Shown one piece after another: positions 27,055 through 36,080 of a stretch of 64,000 nucleotides of DNA; the first letter of the stretch is position 1, and every line of letters starts with the position of its first letter. Below the pieces are notes generated by a model, which was given only the letters and a program-made list of their open reading frames with translations, was not told the DNA's origin and searched no databases. The translations under genes and the position numbers were made by a program. The stretch lies in the NCBI GenBank assembly GCA_948678575.1, contig CAPPGO010000011.1, positions 3,960 through 67,959 on the forward strand. The letters run 5' to 3'. The DNA comes from an uncultured Clostridia bacterium (GTDB lineage: Bacteria; Bacillota; Clostridia; TANB77; CAG-508).

Positions 27055-27991
27055 CTACTTGTTTATAGTAAACTCATTTGAATAAAATCTGTCTTCACTA
27101 AGTTCTCCACCTTTTATTACTCTATAAGTTCCTGGTTTTAACTCATCATATAAATATGTAAAATCAGTTACAAAGGTAGCAAAACCAAAAACTGGATCTG
27201 GTACATTCTGAGCTAATGAATATATTGGTCCACCGCCGAATTCAAATTCTGCCGTTATTTTTAAATCTTTCCATTCATTACCTTCTTTTTTTTGCAATTC
27301 AAAAGCATCACTAAAACCCATTTCTCGATAATTATTTCCTTTTCCATTTTTATCTGTAACTAAAACAGTTGCACCTTTTGAAGTTACTGTACTTAGTAAA
27401 ACATCTAATGTAACATTACTATATCTTTCTCTATATTCAGGACTAATATCTGCTGGTATTTCTACTTCTTTCTTAGGAAGAGTAAATTCATTAGAATAAA
27501 ACTCATCATCAGTATTAGATGTATATTGTATAAATCTATAAGTGCCATTTGATAAAGTTCCATATAGATTGCTCCAATCAACATCCAATACATAAAATTC
27601 TTTATATGAAATAGTGTTTTTCACATTATTATAAATAATTTCTTCTGTATTTTTAATTTCTAGGTCTTCCCATTTATCATCATTCTTCTTTTGAAGTTTA
27701 TACTTTTTTGCCCAATCATATTCAATATATTTAATACTATTTTCAGAAGTATGATTTTCTACTAATATCTTAGCACCTGTTGGTTTTAAAGTACTCATAA
27801 TAACATCTACTGTAACATGATTGTCTTCATCTGTTTCAGACACATCTTCACTACATATTATATTTCCGAAAAGAATCAAGATCTTGCTCATTATTTTCAG
27901 TATTTTTTAAATATATAAAACCAATTATACTAACACATACAACAAATGTTACAATGGAAATCACAAGCATTATTATTGTTTTTTTATTCAT
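27055..27991 (-). CDS. Membrane-anchored tandem Ig-like protein, CGG frameshift
   Basis: Corrected, the gene gives 311 residues: a membrane anchor (MNKKTIIMLVISIVTFVVCV region, about 4-28), then two ~120-residue repeats that look like the Big_14-type bacterial Ig fold. Each repeat has a YSN(V/E)T-like start strand, a KLQKK/ELQKK strand, a GTYR strand and a YSNEFT ending. At 27866-27868 TTT CGG AAA becomes TTT GGA AAT, linking the anchor to the repeats; otherwise a stop follows three codons later and the repeats have no export signal. The start is weakly supported because the GGAG lies about 20 bases upstream. Role unknown, probably surface adhesion or sensing. Confidence 0.75.
27866..27868 (-). 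other. CGG +1 recoding site 5 (Ig-like protein, Gly42)
   Basis: TTT CGG AAA in zero frame; CGGA read as Gly joins the signal anchor to the Ig-like repeats. Confidence 0.8.
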
Positions 27992-28038
27992 AATTTTAAA
28001 ACTATAATTTTCTCCTTTTAAACTTCTAATATATCATT

Positions 28039-28065
28039 AAAGCCCATTATTACTCAATGGGCTTT
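28039..28065. terminator. Hairpin after telA
   Basis: AAAGCCCATT pairs with AATGGGCTTT over a short loop, just downstream of the TelA stop; only a weak T run follows. Confidence 0.6.
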
Positions 28066-28072
28066 ATAATTT

Positions 28073-29230
28073 TTAAGCTTCTGATTTTTTAATTTCTAAA
28101 AGTTTTTCTTTTAATTCATTTTCAATAGACACAAGTTGATTTTCTGCCTCTGCTCTTTTAGCTTGACCATTTGTATGAATTTCTAAAATTTTATCTAATG
28201 TTTCAATTATATCTTTATTAGTTTTTTGTAAAGTTTCAACATCAACAATAGCTCTTTCAGATTCTTCTGCAATTTGAATGCTACCTTGTTTTAAAAGTTC
28301 ACTATTCTTTTGTAGCATATCATTTGTCATATCAGTTACTGCCTTTTGAGCACCTAACGCATTTTTAGCATTTGTTATACCCAAAGCAATAACAATTTGG
28401 TTTTTCCAAAGTGGTATTGTATTAATTAATGAGCTTTGAATTTTCTCTACTAATTCACTATCATTGTTTTGAATTAATCTAATTTGTGGTGCCATTTGAA
28501 TTGAAATAATTCTAGTTGTTTTTAAATCATAAATTTTCTTTTCAAATCTGCTAATCATATTTACCATATCATTAACTTTTTGTGCATCAAGTTGTTCACC
28601 AGATTCTTGTGCTTTTTTTTGTAATTCTGGTAAAGTAACATTTTTTAGCTCTTCTAATTTCTTTTCTCCAGCAATTATATATAATGAAATTTCTTTAAAG
28701 TATTCTAAGTTTTTTTCATACATTGTATCAAAAACAGCTATATCTTTAAGCATTTGTAGTTTATGTGCTTCAAGATTTTTTTCTATTTTATCAATATTAT
28801 TTTCAACTTTATCATATTTTGCAACAATTTTATCTAATTGTTTTTTAGCATTATTAAATAATCCAAATAAACCTTTTTTCTCTTCGACTGGTATATCTGT
28901 ATCAAATTCTTTTATTTCAGCTACAAGTGAAGAAAGTAAATCTCCAACTTCTCCTGAACTTTTTGTTTTTACATCTTCTAATACAGAATCAGAAAATTTA
29001 GAAATTTTATTTTGTGCACTAGCACCATATTGTAAAATTTGTGTTGTATCTGCAATGTCAATTCTACTATTAAAATCATCAATTGCTTTTTGTTCTTCTT
29101 TTGATAAAGCATCATAATTTAAAGTTTTTTCTACTTCATTTTCTTCAACTTTTCTACCAGCAGATAGTTCTCCTTCTAATGCCTTAGTATCTAATTCTGG
29201 CTTTAATTCAAGTTCTACACTTTCGTTCAT
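28073..29230 (-). CDS. TelA family protein (toxic anion resistance)
   Basis: 385 residues, almost entirely helical with long charged coiled-coil stretches, and the family segment MAPQIRLIQNNDSELVEKIQSS with IPLWKNQI at about 245-275. TelA proteins (YaaN and YceH in Bacillus) associate with tellurite, toxic anion and membrane stress resistance; the molecular role is unclear. Here it ends a four-gene unit with XpaC and two substrate-binding-type proteins, echoing the xpaC-yaaN pair of Bacillus. The ATG follows GGAGGAATAAAA. Confidence 0.88.
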   Translation of the reverse strand: MNESVELELKPELDTKALEGELSAGRKVEENEVEKTLNYDALSKEEQKAIDDFNSRIDIADTTQILQYGASAQNKISKFSDSVLEDVKTKSSGEVGDLLSSLVAEIKEFDTDIPVEEKKGLFGLFNNAKKQLDKIVAKYDKVENNIDKIEKNLEAHKLQMLKDIAVFDTMYEKNLEYFKEISLYIIAGEKKLEELKNVTLPELQKKAQESGEQLDAQKVNDMVNMISRFEKKIYDLKTTRIISIQMAPQIRLIQNNDSELVEKIQSSLINTIPLWKNQIVIALGITNAKNALGAQKAVTDMTNDMLQKNSELLKQGSIQIAEESERAIVDVETLQKTNKDIIETLDKILEIHTNGQAKRAEAENQLVSIENELKEKLLEIKKSEA

Positions 29231-29248
29231 TTTTATTCCTCCTTAAAA

Positions 29249-30382
29249 TTAATTATCTAAATAATCTATTAATTTATTATACATATCCATTTTTAAACTA
29301 GATACTGTACTTGTAATAGCTTGTGGGATTCCTGATATACCTAAGCTTGAAACATCATAGTTTCCACCAATTATACCAGTTCTAAAACCATATCTATCCC
29401 AAGCAATCTGACTTATATCTTTATCAGAAAAAGCTTTCAAAAATTCATTTCCTTCTGCATCAAAAGTTGCTATACAATGTGAATTCCAAATAGTTGGTGT
29501 TGGATATAGTATTCTAATATCATCTTTTACTTGATTAAATCCATCTGGATTTTCATAAGCAAATTCTACTATACTTTTTTCATAATCTACAATCATTGGA
29601 GCACCACCAAGACCTGTTTTTAAATATTTTTCAAAAAGGTCAGCTGGTGTATTATTCATATATCCAGATTTTATATAAAATTCTTTTAATTTAGGTAAAT
29701 TTTCTTCCATACTTTCTGCTGTAACATTACCACCACACATTATTGATAAAAGTAATCCATAGTATGTAGCTCCTGGTGATGAAGTAACTGGATCAGTTGA
29801 AGCAATATTTACACTTCCATATAACATATCTAAGCCTATATCAGACCATTTTTTTCCTTCTAAAATATATTGTAAAAGTTTATCCATGTCTGTTATATAG
29901 TATGTTCCTTCTTTTTCAGTAACAATGCCTTCTGAAATTAAACCATCAACAACTTCTCCCCAACTGTAAATTACAATTGGTGTATTTAATGTAAGTCCAC
30001 CATCTAAAACATTGTATCTATCAGCTTCGCCTTTTTCTTTGTTTGGCCATAATTTATAATAATCATAAAATCTTTGATCTGAGCAAAACATAGCATTATA
30101 TTTGCTACCATCTTCTCTAACTAATTCATTTACTATTAATTTTCCATTACTCCAACCATCATAAGTAACATTCAATTTATATTTATCTTGCATAATCTTT
30201 ACAACATCTTTATCAGCAAGAAAATCTTCTTTTCCTCCACCTGTTGCTACATATACATTTGTTAAGTTTGCTAAATCTACTTCATTACTTTCTGATTTTT
30301 TGTCTGCAACTAATTTTATACCTATTATTGCTAAAATAATCACTATAAAAATAACAAATCCTACTAATTGTTTCTTTTTCAA
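29249..30382 (-). CDS. Extracellular solute-binding-like protein, membrane anchored
   Basis: 377 residues with an N-terminal helix (about 5-25) and no lipobox Cys, then a periplasmic-binding-protein fold. Typical pieces are VYVATGGGKEDF at the start and GATYYGLLLSIMCGG in the middle. No permease or ATPase is nearby, so transport is doubtful; binding or sensing with the TelA/XpaC/VWA proteins is more likely. Start is TTG at 30380-30382, nine bases after GGAGG. Confidence 0.8.
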   Translation of the reverse strand: MKKKQLVGFVIFIVIILAIIGIKLVADKKSESNEVDLANLTNVYVATGGGKEDFLADKDVVKIMQDKYKLNVTYDGWSNGKLIVNELVREDGSKYNAMFCSDQRFYDYYKLWPNKEKGEADRYNVLDGGLTLNTPIVIYSWGEVVDGLISEGIVTEKEGTYYITDMDKLLQYILEGKKWSDIGLDMLYGSVNIASTDPVTSSPGATYYGLLLSIMCGGNVTAESMEENLPKLKEFYIKSGYMNNTPADLFEKYLKTGLGGAPMIVDYEKSIVEFAYENPDGFNQVKDDIRILYPTPTIWNSHCIATFDAEGNEFLKAFSDKDISQIAWDRYGFRTGIIGGNYDVSSLGISGIPQAITSTVSSLKMDMYNKLIDYLDN

Positions 30383-30397
30383 CCTAAGTATTCCTCC

Positions 30398-31003
30398 TTA
30401 TAATTTAAAATCACTATCTCCATAACCATCTGATTTAATCATAGAATCAAACACTTTCATCTCAGCATTTGTATCAATAATATCTTCTTGATATAAATGT
30501 GCTAATTGTTGATTAAATGAATCTTTTATTTTTGAAACCATATCTCTTGTTTTTTTCATAAATTCTTCACTGGCTTTTCCTAATCTTTGATTTTCTATCT
30601 CATCATATTTTTTAAGTAAATTAAGTGTTTCTGGCAAATAATAAGTAAAGAAATTTTCTACATTTCTAACTTTCTTGTTGTCTTTTGAAACTGTGTTTAT
30701 TATTTTATTTGCAGTTTGATAAATTGCTCTAATATCTTGTTTTAAAACATCATCTTCAACTTTATTTATCATATTTAATATAGCTGAATTCATCTTTTTC
30801 GCATTATTTAAAACATCTACAAGATTTTCATTATTTTTACCAAGTGTCATATTAGTTTTACTGTCTGAAAACATTAAAGTTCCAGCACCATAACCTAATA
30901 CTCCAAATAATAACGAAACTGGCATAGTAGCTATTTCTAAGCAGAATGGTACTGCAAAACAAGCACCACCTACTATTGCTGAAAGAATATATCCTTTTTT
31001 CAT
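30398..31003 (-). CDS. XpaC-like protein
   Basis: 201 residues: two hydrophobic helices (about 5-45) and a long helical cytoplasmic part, ending in an acidic tail. The NAEMKVFDSMIKSDGY ending and overall layout match the XpaC family (named for 5-bromo-4-chloroindolyl phosphate hydrolysis), which accompanies TelA in Bacillus operons. The enzymatic label is historical. GGAGGCTTTC precedes the ATG, in the middle of the four-gene unit. Confidence 0.8.
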   Translation of the reverse strand: MKKGYILSAIVGGACFAVPFCLEIATMPVSLLFGVLGYGAGTLMFSDSKTNMTLGKNNENLVDVLNNAKKMNSAILNMINKVEDDVLKQDIRAIYQTANKIINTVSKDNKKVRNVENFFTYYLPETLNLLKKYDEIENQRLGKASEEFMKKTRDMVSKIKDSFNQQLAHLYQEDIIDTNAEMKVFDSMIKSDGYGDSDFKL

Positions 31004-31012
31004 GAAAGCCTC

Positions 31013-32632
31013 CTAATTGTATCCTCTAACTTCTTTAAATGCTTTTAGTAAATCTGATTTTCCATCAAAAACTTTGGCATTTGTAAGCTCTGCAATCTCT
31101 TCAAGCTCATCTTGATATGCACTTCCAAACATAATTGAATATATTGGAATATCTTTGCCAAGTGAATTATATTTTCTAACTAAATTTGTATAACTTCCTG
31201 AATTCGACATTCCATCTGTCATTAAAATTACTGATACATTATAATTATCTGTATCTTCTTGTTCCAAAATTTCTAATGCTCTAATTGAAGTATCATAAAC
31301 ATTTGTAGAACCACCTGGTGCTAAACTTAAAATATTATCTATAAGCTCTTGTGTTTCAACTCCATTATCAGTATGCCATTGTCCTAGAACTCTTCCATTA
31401 AAAGGAATAACTGATATCTTGTCTTTTTCTGCAAATTGTAATAAATTTTCAGATGCTTTTGTTTCATCCAAAATGTATGTCATTGCATTGCTTAAATCTC
31501 TGTATCCATCTCCACTCATACTACCTGAATAATCTAAGCAAAATACTGTGTGTATTGGTTTTCTTAGCTCTGTTTGATACATAGCCAAAGCTTTTTTTAT
31601 TATATCTGTTCCTGGCATTTTTAATGGTACTATATATTTGTTAGTATCAATTCCCCAAGTCGGATTAAATACTGTTTTATCAGCATTTTCATTTGTTCCA
31701 CCATACCAAGTTCTTCTTCCTTTACTAGCAAGTAAAGATTGTCCTTCATCACCTAAAATATATTCTTGTAATTCTGTAAAAAATTCTTTTTTTCCTTCAT
31801 CTTTGTTATTTATATAAGCAAGTGGAGAATCTGAAATTGAAACTCCATCTACTGGATAAAGAATATATAGTGGTTCTCTTCCTTCTGCTTCTAATTGCTT
31901 ATTAATATTTATTATTGAAAATTCATAAGTAACTACTGCTTCATAATCACCATTTATAAACAATTCTTCTAGAAAATCTTCACTACCTGATGAGCGCTCC
32001 AATCCTGAAAATAGAGTAATTAATTCAGATTTTAAATTCTCATCTGCCAAATTTTCTTCTCTTAACACTTCTGGACTTCCAGCTAATGTTGTAAGTAAAC
32101 CTAAGTATGCTGACGCTCCTGTGTTTGTTTGAGTTGGATTAGACATACTAAATTTTAAATTTCCAGCTTTTATTGCATTAACAATATCTGCTGTATAAAT
32201 TTCTTTATCTATAAAACCTAATTCTTCTGCTTTACTCTTTTTAATTCCAAAAACTACTGGATTTATACTTGTTGATTTTGAATTGCTTGTAGAAACATTA
32301 TCAAGCATATATACCCACATTGAATTTGATGCCCATACAGCATCATAAATTTCACCATTATTTAGTTTTTCCATTATATCCAAAGTTCCAGCATAATCAA
32401 TTTCTAAATCTACACCTTTTGAATTTGCATAATTTTTTAAATCTTGATCTAAGTCTTCATTTTCTGAACTTGCTATTATTTTAAAACTATTAACATTTGG
32501 TATTGCCTGCACATTGTTTTTTTCGGTTGTTTTATTACCACTAAATTCAACACATGTTAGAATTACTATCAAAAAAATTAGCATGTATGTGAATTTAGCT
32601 GCTCCTCTTACATTTGGTCTATTTGTATCCAA
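31013..32632 (-). CDS. Fusion of substrate-binding domain and von Willebrand A domain
   Basis: About 539 residues. A membrane helix near residues 15-32 is followed by a solute-binding-like domain (VVFGIKKSKAEELGF, SNPTQTNTGASAYLGLL) to about 330 and a VWA domain with an intact MIDAS motif DYSGSMS, later TDGMSNSGSY. VWA domains bind ligands through a metal ion. The frame could start at 32644, but the TTG at 32630-32632 lies five bases after GGAGG and is preferred. It leads the unit that continues with XpaC, the binding protein and TelA; a terminator separates it from the gene upstream. Confidence 0.82.
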   Translation of the reverse strand: MDTNRPNVRGAAKFTYMLIFLIVILTCVEFSGNKTTEKNNVQAIPNVNSFKIIASSENEDLDQDLKNYANSKGVDLEIDYAGTLDIMEKLNNGEIYDAVWASNSMWVYMLDNVSTSNSKSTSINPVVFGIKKSKAEELGFIDKEIYTADIVNAIKAGNLKFSMSNPTQTNTGASAYLGLLTTLAGSPEVLREENLADENLKSELITLFSGLERSSGSEDFLEELFINGDYEAVVTYEFSIININKQLEAEGREPLYILYPVDGVSISDSPLAYINNKDEGKKEFFTELQEYILGDEGQSLLASKGRRTWYGGTNENADKTVFNPTWGIDTNKYIVPLKMPGTDIIKKALAMYQTELRKPIHTVFCLDYSGSMSGDGYRDLSNAMTYILDETKASENLLQFAEKDKISVIPFNGRVLGQWHTDNGVETQELIDNILSLAPGGSTNVYDTSIRALEILEQEDTDNYNVSVILMTDGMSNSGSYTNLVRKYNSLGKDIPIYSIMFGSAYQDELEEIAELTNAKVFDGKSDLLKAFKEVRGYN

Positions 32633-32642
32633 AATTTCCTCC

Positions 32643-32680
32643 AAAAAAAATAGAATAATTATATAATTATTCTATTTTAT
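32643..32680 (-). terminator. Intrinsic terminator between membrane protein and VWA gene
   Basis: A 14-bp A/T-rich stem (AATAGAATAATTAT and complement) followed on the minus strand by eight T residues. Confidence 0.8.
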
Positions 32681-32703
32681 TTTTAAGTTTTTGTAAATAG
32701 TTT

Positions 32704-33528
32704 TTATATTTTTTTTATTGAAACCAACAATATTCCAATAATTCCAAATAATACTGTCCACATGCCTACTGATACTATGCTGTCTAAACAAGCTCTTATT
32801 ATTGTTGTAAACGCATTTGTTAATGAATTTATGGAAATCATAAAATTATCAATTTGAAATTTCGAATTTATTAACCAATTTATAAGTAATAACACTATAC
32901 CAGAAGATAATAAAGATATGCTGATATAATTTATACCATTAAAAATTGATTTTACATTAATAATTAACAATATTATTATTAATGCAATAGTAGCATTCTT
33001 TGATATACTTTTAGCTTTTTCAAGAGTATTTAAAACTTTTGCTAATTCTTTTCGTGTAGATTCAGTAGTAATTTGATAGTATTCTATTCCGCTTTTATAT
33101 GCCTTTACTATTGCACTTTTAAAGTTCTTTATATTTTTTTCTTCTTCTTTTGAAATCTTTCTATTTTCTCTACCTATAAAAGTATTAATTTCTTGATCAA
33201 GCTTTTCTTCTATTTCTTTTGTATCTATTTCAACTGTTCTTTGTGAATATAAAGCGTATATTGCTGTTTTTATATCACTTTTTACTTTTTCCTTAGTACA
33301 TATATTTTCTATTACTTCTTTTCCCATACCAGATTGATATATATAATTCTCAAAATAATCTTGAATTTCCATCAACACTTGACTATATATATCTATTTCA
33401 TCGAATTTTTCTAAAATATAATCCTTTTGTAGCATCCTATTTATATAAGTTGTTAATGTAGTTGCAATTATTGCTATCACTAATGCAAATGAAAGAATTA
33501 TACTAAAAATATTTTTTACAATTTTCAT
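32704..33528 (-). CDS. Hypothetical four-helix membrane protein
   Basis: 274 residues: one helix at the N-terminus (about 5-25), a ~150-residue charged helical domain probably outside the cell, then three helices from about 175. No motif recognised. It follows the sortase gene by 12 bases with GGAGTAAGA at its start, so it is probably expressed with the sortase and its substrate and may help assemble or present the surface protein. Confidence 0.75.
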   Translation of the reverse strand: MKIVKNIFSIILSFALVIAIIATTLTTYINRMLQKDYILEKFDEIDIYSQVLMEIQDYFENYIYQSGMGKEVIENICTKEKVKSDIKTAIYALYSQRTVEIDTKEIEEKLDQEINTFIGRENRKISKEEEKNIKNFKSAIVKAYKSGIEYYQITTESTRKELAKVLNTLEKAKSISKNATIALIIILLIINVKSIFNGINYISISLLSSGIVLLLINWLINSKFQIDNFMISINSLTNAFTTIIRACLDSIVSVGMWTVLFGIIGILLVSIKKI

Positions 33529-33540
33529 TCTTACTCCTTC

Positions 33541-34147
33541 CTATTTTGCATATACTATAAATCTTTGTGTAGCATGACCTAAACCATTAGTTGGATAGCA
33601 AGTATATAACATAAAAATTTCTTCTTTGTCTTGAATTGGAGCCTCATCAACATCAGTTTCATGTACTATTTTTGTATTATATACTGTATATTCAAAAGTT
33701 CCATAATCTGTTTCAACAACAATCTTATCGCCTTTTTCTACTTCTGGAAGTCTTTTTAAATATTTAATATAGTTATGTCCCATACATAAGATACTTCCAC
33801 CTTCTCCTGGAAAATAACTAACTAAATGTTGACCTATTCCATTTTTCAATACATCCAAACTTTCACCATAATATATTGGCAAATCTACATTTATTTTTTC
33901 AATTTTTAACTGAGCATATTTTGAATTTATTAATGGTTTCTGTTTTAAACCATTTTCACTTAAAACCAAATCTATTGGCTCATATTCTATATTTTTCGTT
34001 GATATAAATCCGCGCCAAACTTGATACCGTTTCAAAACCTTCTTTAAATTTCAAGTTATATATGACACAAATAATAAAAACAAATAAAAAAGCAACTATT
34101 ATAGAAATAATAGTTGCTTTTAAAAATTTTAATATCTTATTTTGCAT
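33541..34147 (-). CDS. Class D-like sortase, CGG frameshift
   Basis: Corrected, 201 residues: an N-terminal membrane helix (about 8-30) then the sortase beta-barrel with the catalytic His in MGHNYI, Cys in YTCYPT and Arg in TQRFIVY. Sortases join surface proteins to the peptidoglycan cross-bridge. At 34010-34012 GCG CGG ATT becomes GCG GGA TTT, joining the anchor to GFISTKNIEYEP; without the shift a stop follows within eight codons and the catalytic part lacks an anchor. The ATG at 34145-34147 overlaps the end of the substrate gene by 11 bases. A hairpin with a T run lies inside the anchor codons (34085-34120). Confidence 0.87.
34010..34012 (-). other. CGG +1 recoding site 6 (sortase, Gly46)
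   Basis: GCG CGG ATT in zero frame; CGGA read as Gly restores SLAGFISTK and fuses the membrane anchor to the catalytic domain. Confidence 0.85.
34085..34120 (-). terminator. Terminator-like hairpin inside the sortase reading frame
   Basis: A perfect 14-bp stem (AAAGCAACTATTAT and complement, 4-base loop) is followed on the minus strand by T6. It lies about 25 bases after the substrate gene stop and within codons for the sortase membrane helix, so it may limit sortase mRNA relative to the substrate. Confidence 0.75.
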
Positions 34148-34772
34148 TAACTTTTTTTACTAAACATACTGAAACGGCAACCAAAGCTATTAAAGCTACT
34201 ATTGAATATACTGGAACAAGACTTCCTGTTTTAGCAAATTTATTAACTGTTGTAGATGAATTGTTGTTATTGCTTTGTGTTGAACCAGTTGTATTTGTTT
34301 GAACTTCTGGAAAAATACTTTTAAAAGTTCCTTTTGCTTTTTGTGAAATAACTGATCCTGTTTTAATATCAACAGCTGTATATCCACCATCTGTACCTTG
34401 TCTAATTTCAACACCAGCAATTTTAGCTGCTTCTTTTAATTTAGCTGCTCCTTTTGCTTTTGATTCTGCATTTAAGTCATATATGCTTTTAACGCCTTGT
34501 GCTTTCATATCTTTTTCAGCTTCTGCTTTTGCTGAATCGATTTGTGATTTGATTGTTGCAGCATCTGCATCTGATACTGGTCTTTCGTTTAAACGATTTA
34601 TTACAGCAGTTCTATCTGCACTATTTAATTGGTATGTTTTTTCTCCAATTTTATGTGTTCCAGTTACATAATTTTTTAAATCTTCGTTTGAGTATGCACT
34701 AACTGTTGTAGCTAAACAAGCTATTGCTAATACTGCTACTAATAATGCTATTGTTAATTTTGATAATTTCAT
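34137..34772 (-). CDS. Secreted protein with sortase-type C-terminal anchor
   Basis: 211 residues: signal peptide (about 1-26, ending near ATTVSAYS), a helical middle with repeated Ala/Lys/Glu, a Thr/Asn/Ser linker (about 160-175), then KFAKTGS, a hydrophobic helix and a Lys-rich tail. That order is a sorting signal in which FAKTG takes the place of LPxTG. Immediately upstream of, and overlapping, the sortase gene, it is the probable dedicated substrate. Strong AGGAGGAGAAACCTAAA before the ATG suggests high expression. Confidence 0.82.
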   Translation of the reverse strand: MKLSKLTIALLVAVLAIACLATTVSAYSNEDLKNYVTGTHKIGEKTYQLNSADRTAVINRLNERPVSDADAATIKSQIDSAKAEAEKDMKAQGVKSIYDLNAESKAKGAAKLKEAAKIAGVEIRQGTDGGYTAVDIKTGSVISQKAKGTFKSIFPEVQTNTTGSTQSNNNNSSTTVNKFAKTGSLVPVYSIVALIALVAVSVCLVKKVNAK

Positions 34773-34922
34773 TTTAGGTTTCTCCTCCTACTTCTCTTTT
34801 TTCATACTATATTAATTATATTCTAAAAAAAAAATAAAATCAAGCTTTTTTATAAATTTTAAACTTTTTTTATTAATTACTTGCATTTTTTTTATTGTTC
34901 TTGTATAATATGTAAGTGACAT

Positions 34923-34997
34923 AGGGGTATAGTGTTAATGGTAGCACATCGGTCTCCAAAACCGCCTGTGAGGGTTCGAGTCCTTCTACCCCTGCCA
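34923..34997 (+). tRNA. tRNA-Trp (anticodon CCA)
   Basis: Cloverleaf with a seven-pair acceptor stem (AGGGGTA/TACCCCT), D arm, anticodon loop CTCCAAA, T arm with GTTCGAG, discriminator G and encoded CCA. The sequence is close to the Bacillus tRNA-Trp. The outermost anticodon-stem pair would be T-C, a mismatch, while the other four pair well. Confidence 0.95.
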
Positions 34998-35047
34998 AAT
35001 TAAGTTCAAATTCTTAAAAGGACTTAATTTATTCATTTCAACCACAT

Positions 35048-35077
35048 AAAAGAGCATACATTTTTGTATGCTCTTTT
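35048..35077 (+). terminator. Terminator of tRNA-Trp
   Basis: AAAAGAGCATAC and complement around a six-base loop, ending in TTTT, 50 bases after the tRNA and just before the M23 gene. Confidence 0.8.
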
Positions 35078-35094
35078 ACTATAAAAAGGAAGGA

Positions 35095-35686
35095 ATGAAT
35101 TACACCATGAAAACTAACTTTTTAAATTTTTATTTTATAACTATTATTATTCTAATAGTCTTATCTCATATTATTCATTTTTATACAAATAATAATGTTA
35201 CTTATAATTCTACTACTTCTAATTTCCATTTTTCAGAAAATTCAAACCTATCTTGGCCAATTCCACGGTTTTCACAATATAACTTCTGAATTTGGAACTA
35301 GAATTCATCCTATTACTGGTAAAACATCTTCACATTCTGGAATAGATATTTCAGCTTCACCAGGAAGCAATATTTATTCTGTAAGTTCTGGAATAGTAAT
35401 TCTAGCAAAATTTAATGGTGCAAATGGATATAGTATTCATATACAAAATGGCAACTTTGAATACATATATGCTCATGTTTCTCCACAATTTATGGTACAA
35501 GTTGGAGATATCATAAATCGAAATCAAATTATTGGAAATGTAGGTCCAAAATATGTTGAAAAAACTCCTGAAAATAAATATGTCGATAGCACTGGTAAAT
35601 CTACTAATGGTTCCACTACTGGACCACATTTGCATTTTTCAATAAAAAAAGACGGCATAGCCGTCAATCCATTAGATTATTTGTAA
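35095..35686 (+). CDS. M23 (LytM-type) wall peptidase, CGG frameshift
   Basis: Corrected, 196 residues with a membrane anchor (about 10-30) and an M23 metallopeptidase domain. After the shift the domain opens PGFHNITSEFGTRIHPITG, followed by the zinc ligands in HSGIDIS and HLHFS. M23 enzymes cut peptide cross-links of peptidoglycan. At 35266-35268 CCA CGG TTT becomes CCA GGT TTT, restoring WPIPGF; the zero frame ends six codons later, with the whole catalytic domain lost. Two starts are possible, 35095 (AAGGA four bases away) or 35107; both are in frame. Its own gene follows the tRNA terminator. Confidence 0.87.
35266..35268 (+). other. CGG +1 recoding site 7 (M23 peptidase, Gly58)
   Basis: CCA CGG TTT in zero frame; CGGT read as Gly restores the WPxPG opening of the M23 domain. 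Confidence 0.88.
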
Positions 35687-35690
35687 TTTA

Positions 35691-36065
35691 TTACATGTCA
35701 TCTTCAAAGTCTCCCCAATCTAATTCAATAGTATTATTACAATCAGGGCATTGCATTTCTGTAAGTTCACTATCACATTCAATCATAAAATGTGCATTGC
35801 AATATGGACAAGTAATTGGTTCAAATTCTATATCATCTTCTTCAAAAAGTTCTTTTTCTAATTTTTGTATTTGTTCTTCTAAATTATCTACTCTACTTTC
35901 ACAATGTCTTACTTTTGCTTCACATTTTTTCTCAATGTTATCTAAATTATCCAAATACGCAATTGCAAGTTCAGTAACTTGCTTTTTTGCAACCTCTAAA
36001 TCTTTCTTGTTAGAAATATTTTCTTCTAAGTTTTTAATTGCATCATTAAACTTTTTGTTAAACAT
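35691..36065 (-). CDS. Zinc-ribbon coiled-coil protein
   Basis: 124 residues: a helical coiled coil (about 1-85) followed by an acidic link and a C-terminal zinc ribbon, CPYCN and CPDCN spaced by about 18 residues. This layout is common in Clostridia as the CD1247 N-terminal-containing group with unknown role. It abuts efp, separated by 15 bases, with AGGAGGTTATTTATTTA before the ATG, so it is translated with the efp operon. Confidence 0.8.
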   Translation of the reverse strand: MFNKKFNDAIKNLEENISNKKDLEVAKKQVTELAIAYLDNLDNIEKKCEAKVRHCESRVDNLEEQIQKLEKELFEEDDIEFEPITCPYCNAHFMIECDSELTEMQCPDCNNTIELDWGDFEDDM

Positions 36066-36080
36066 TAAATAAATAACCTC

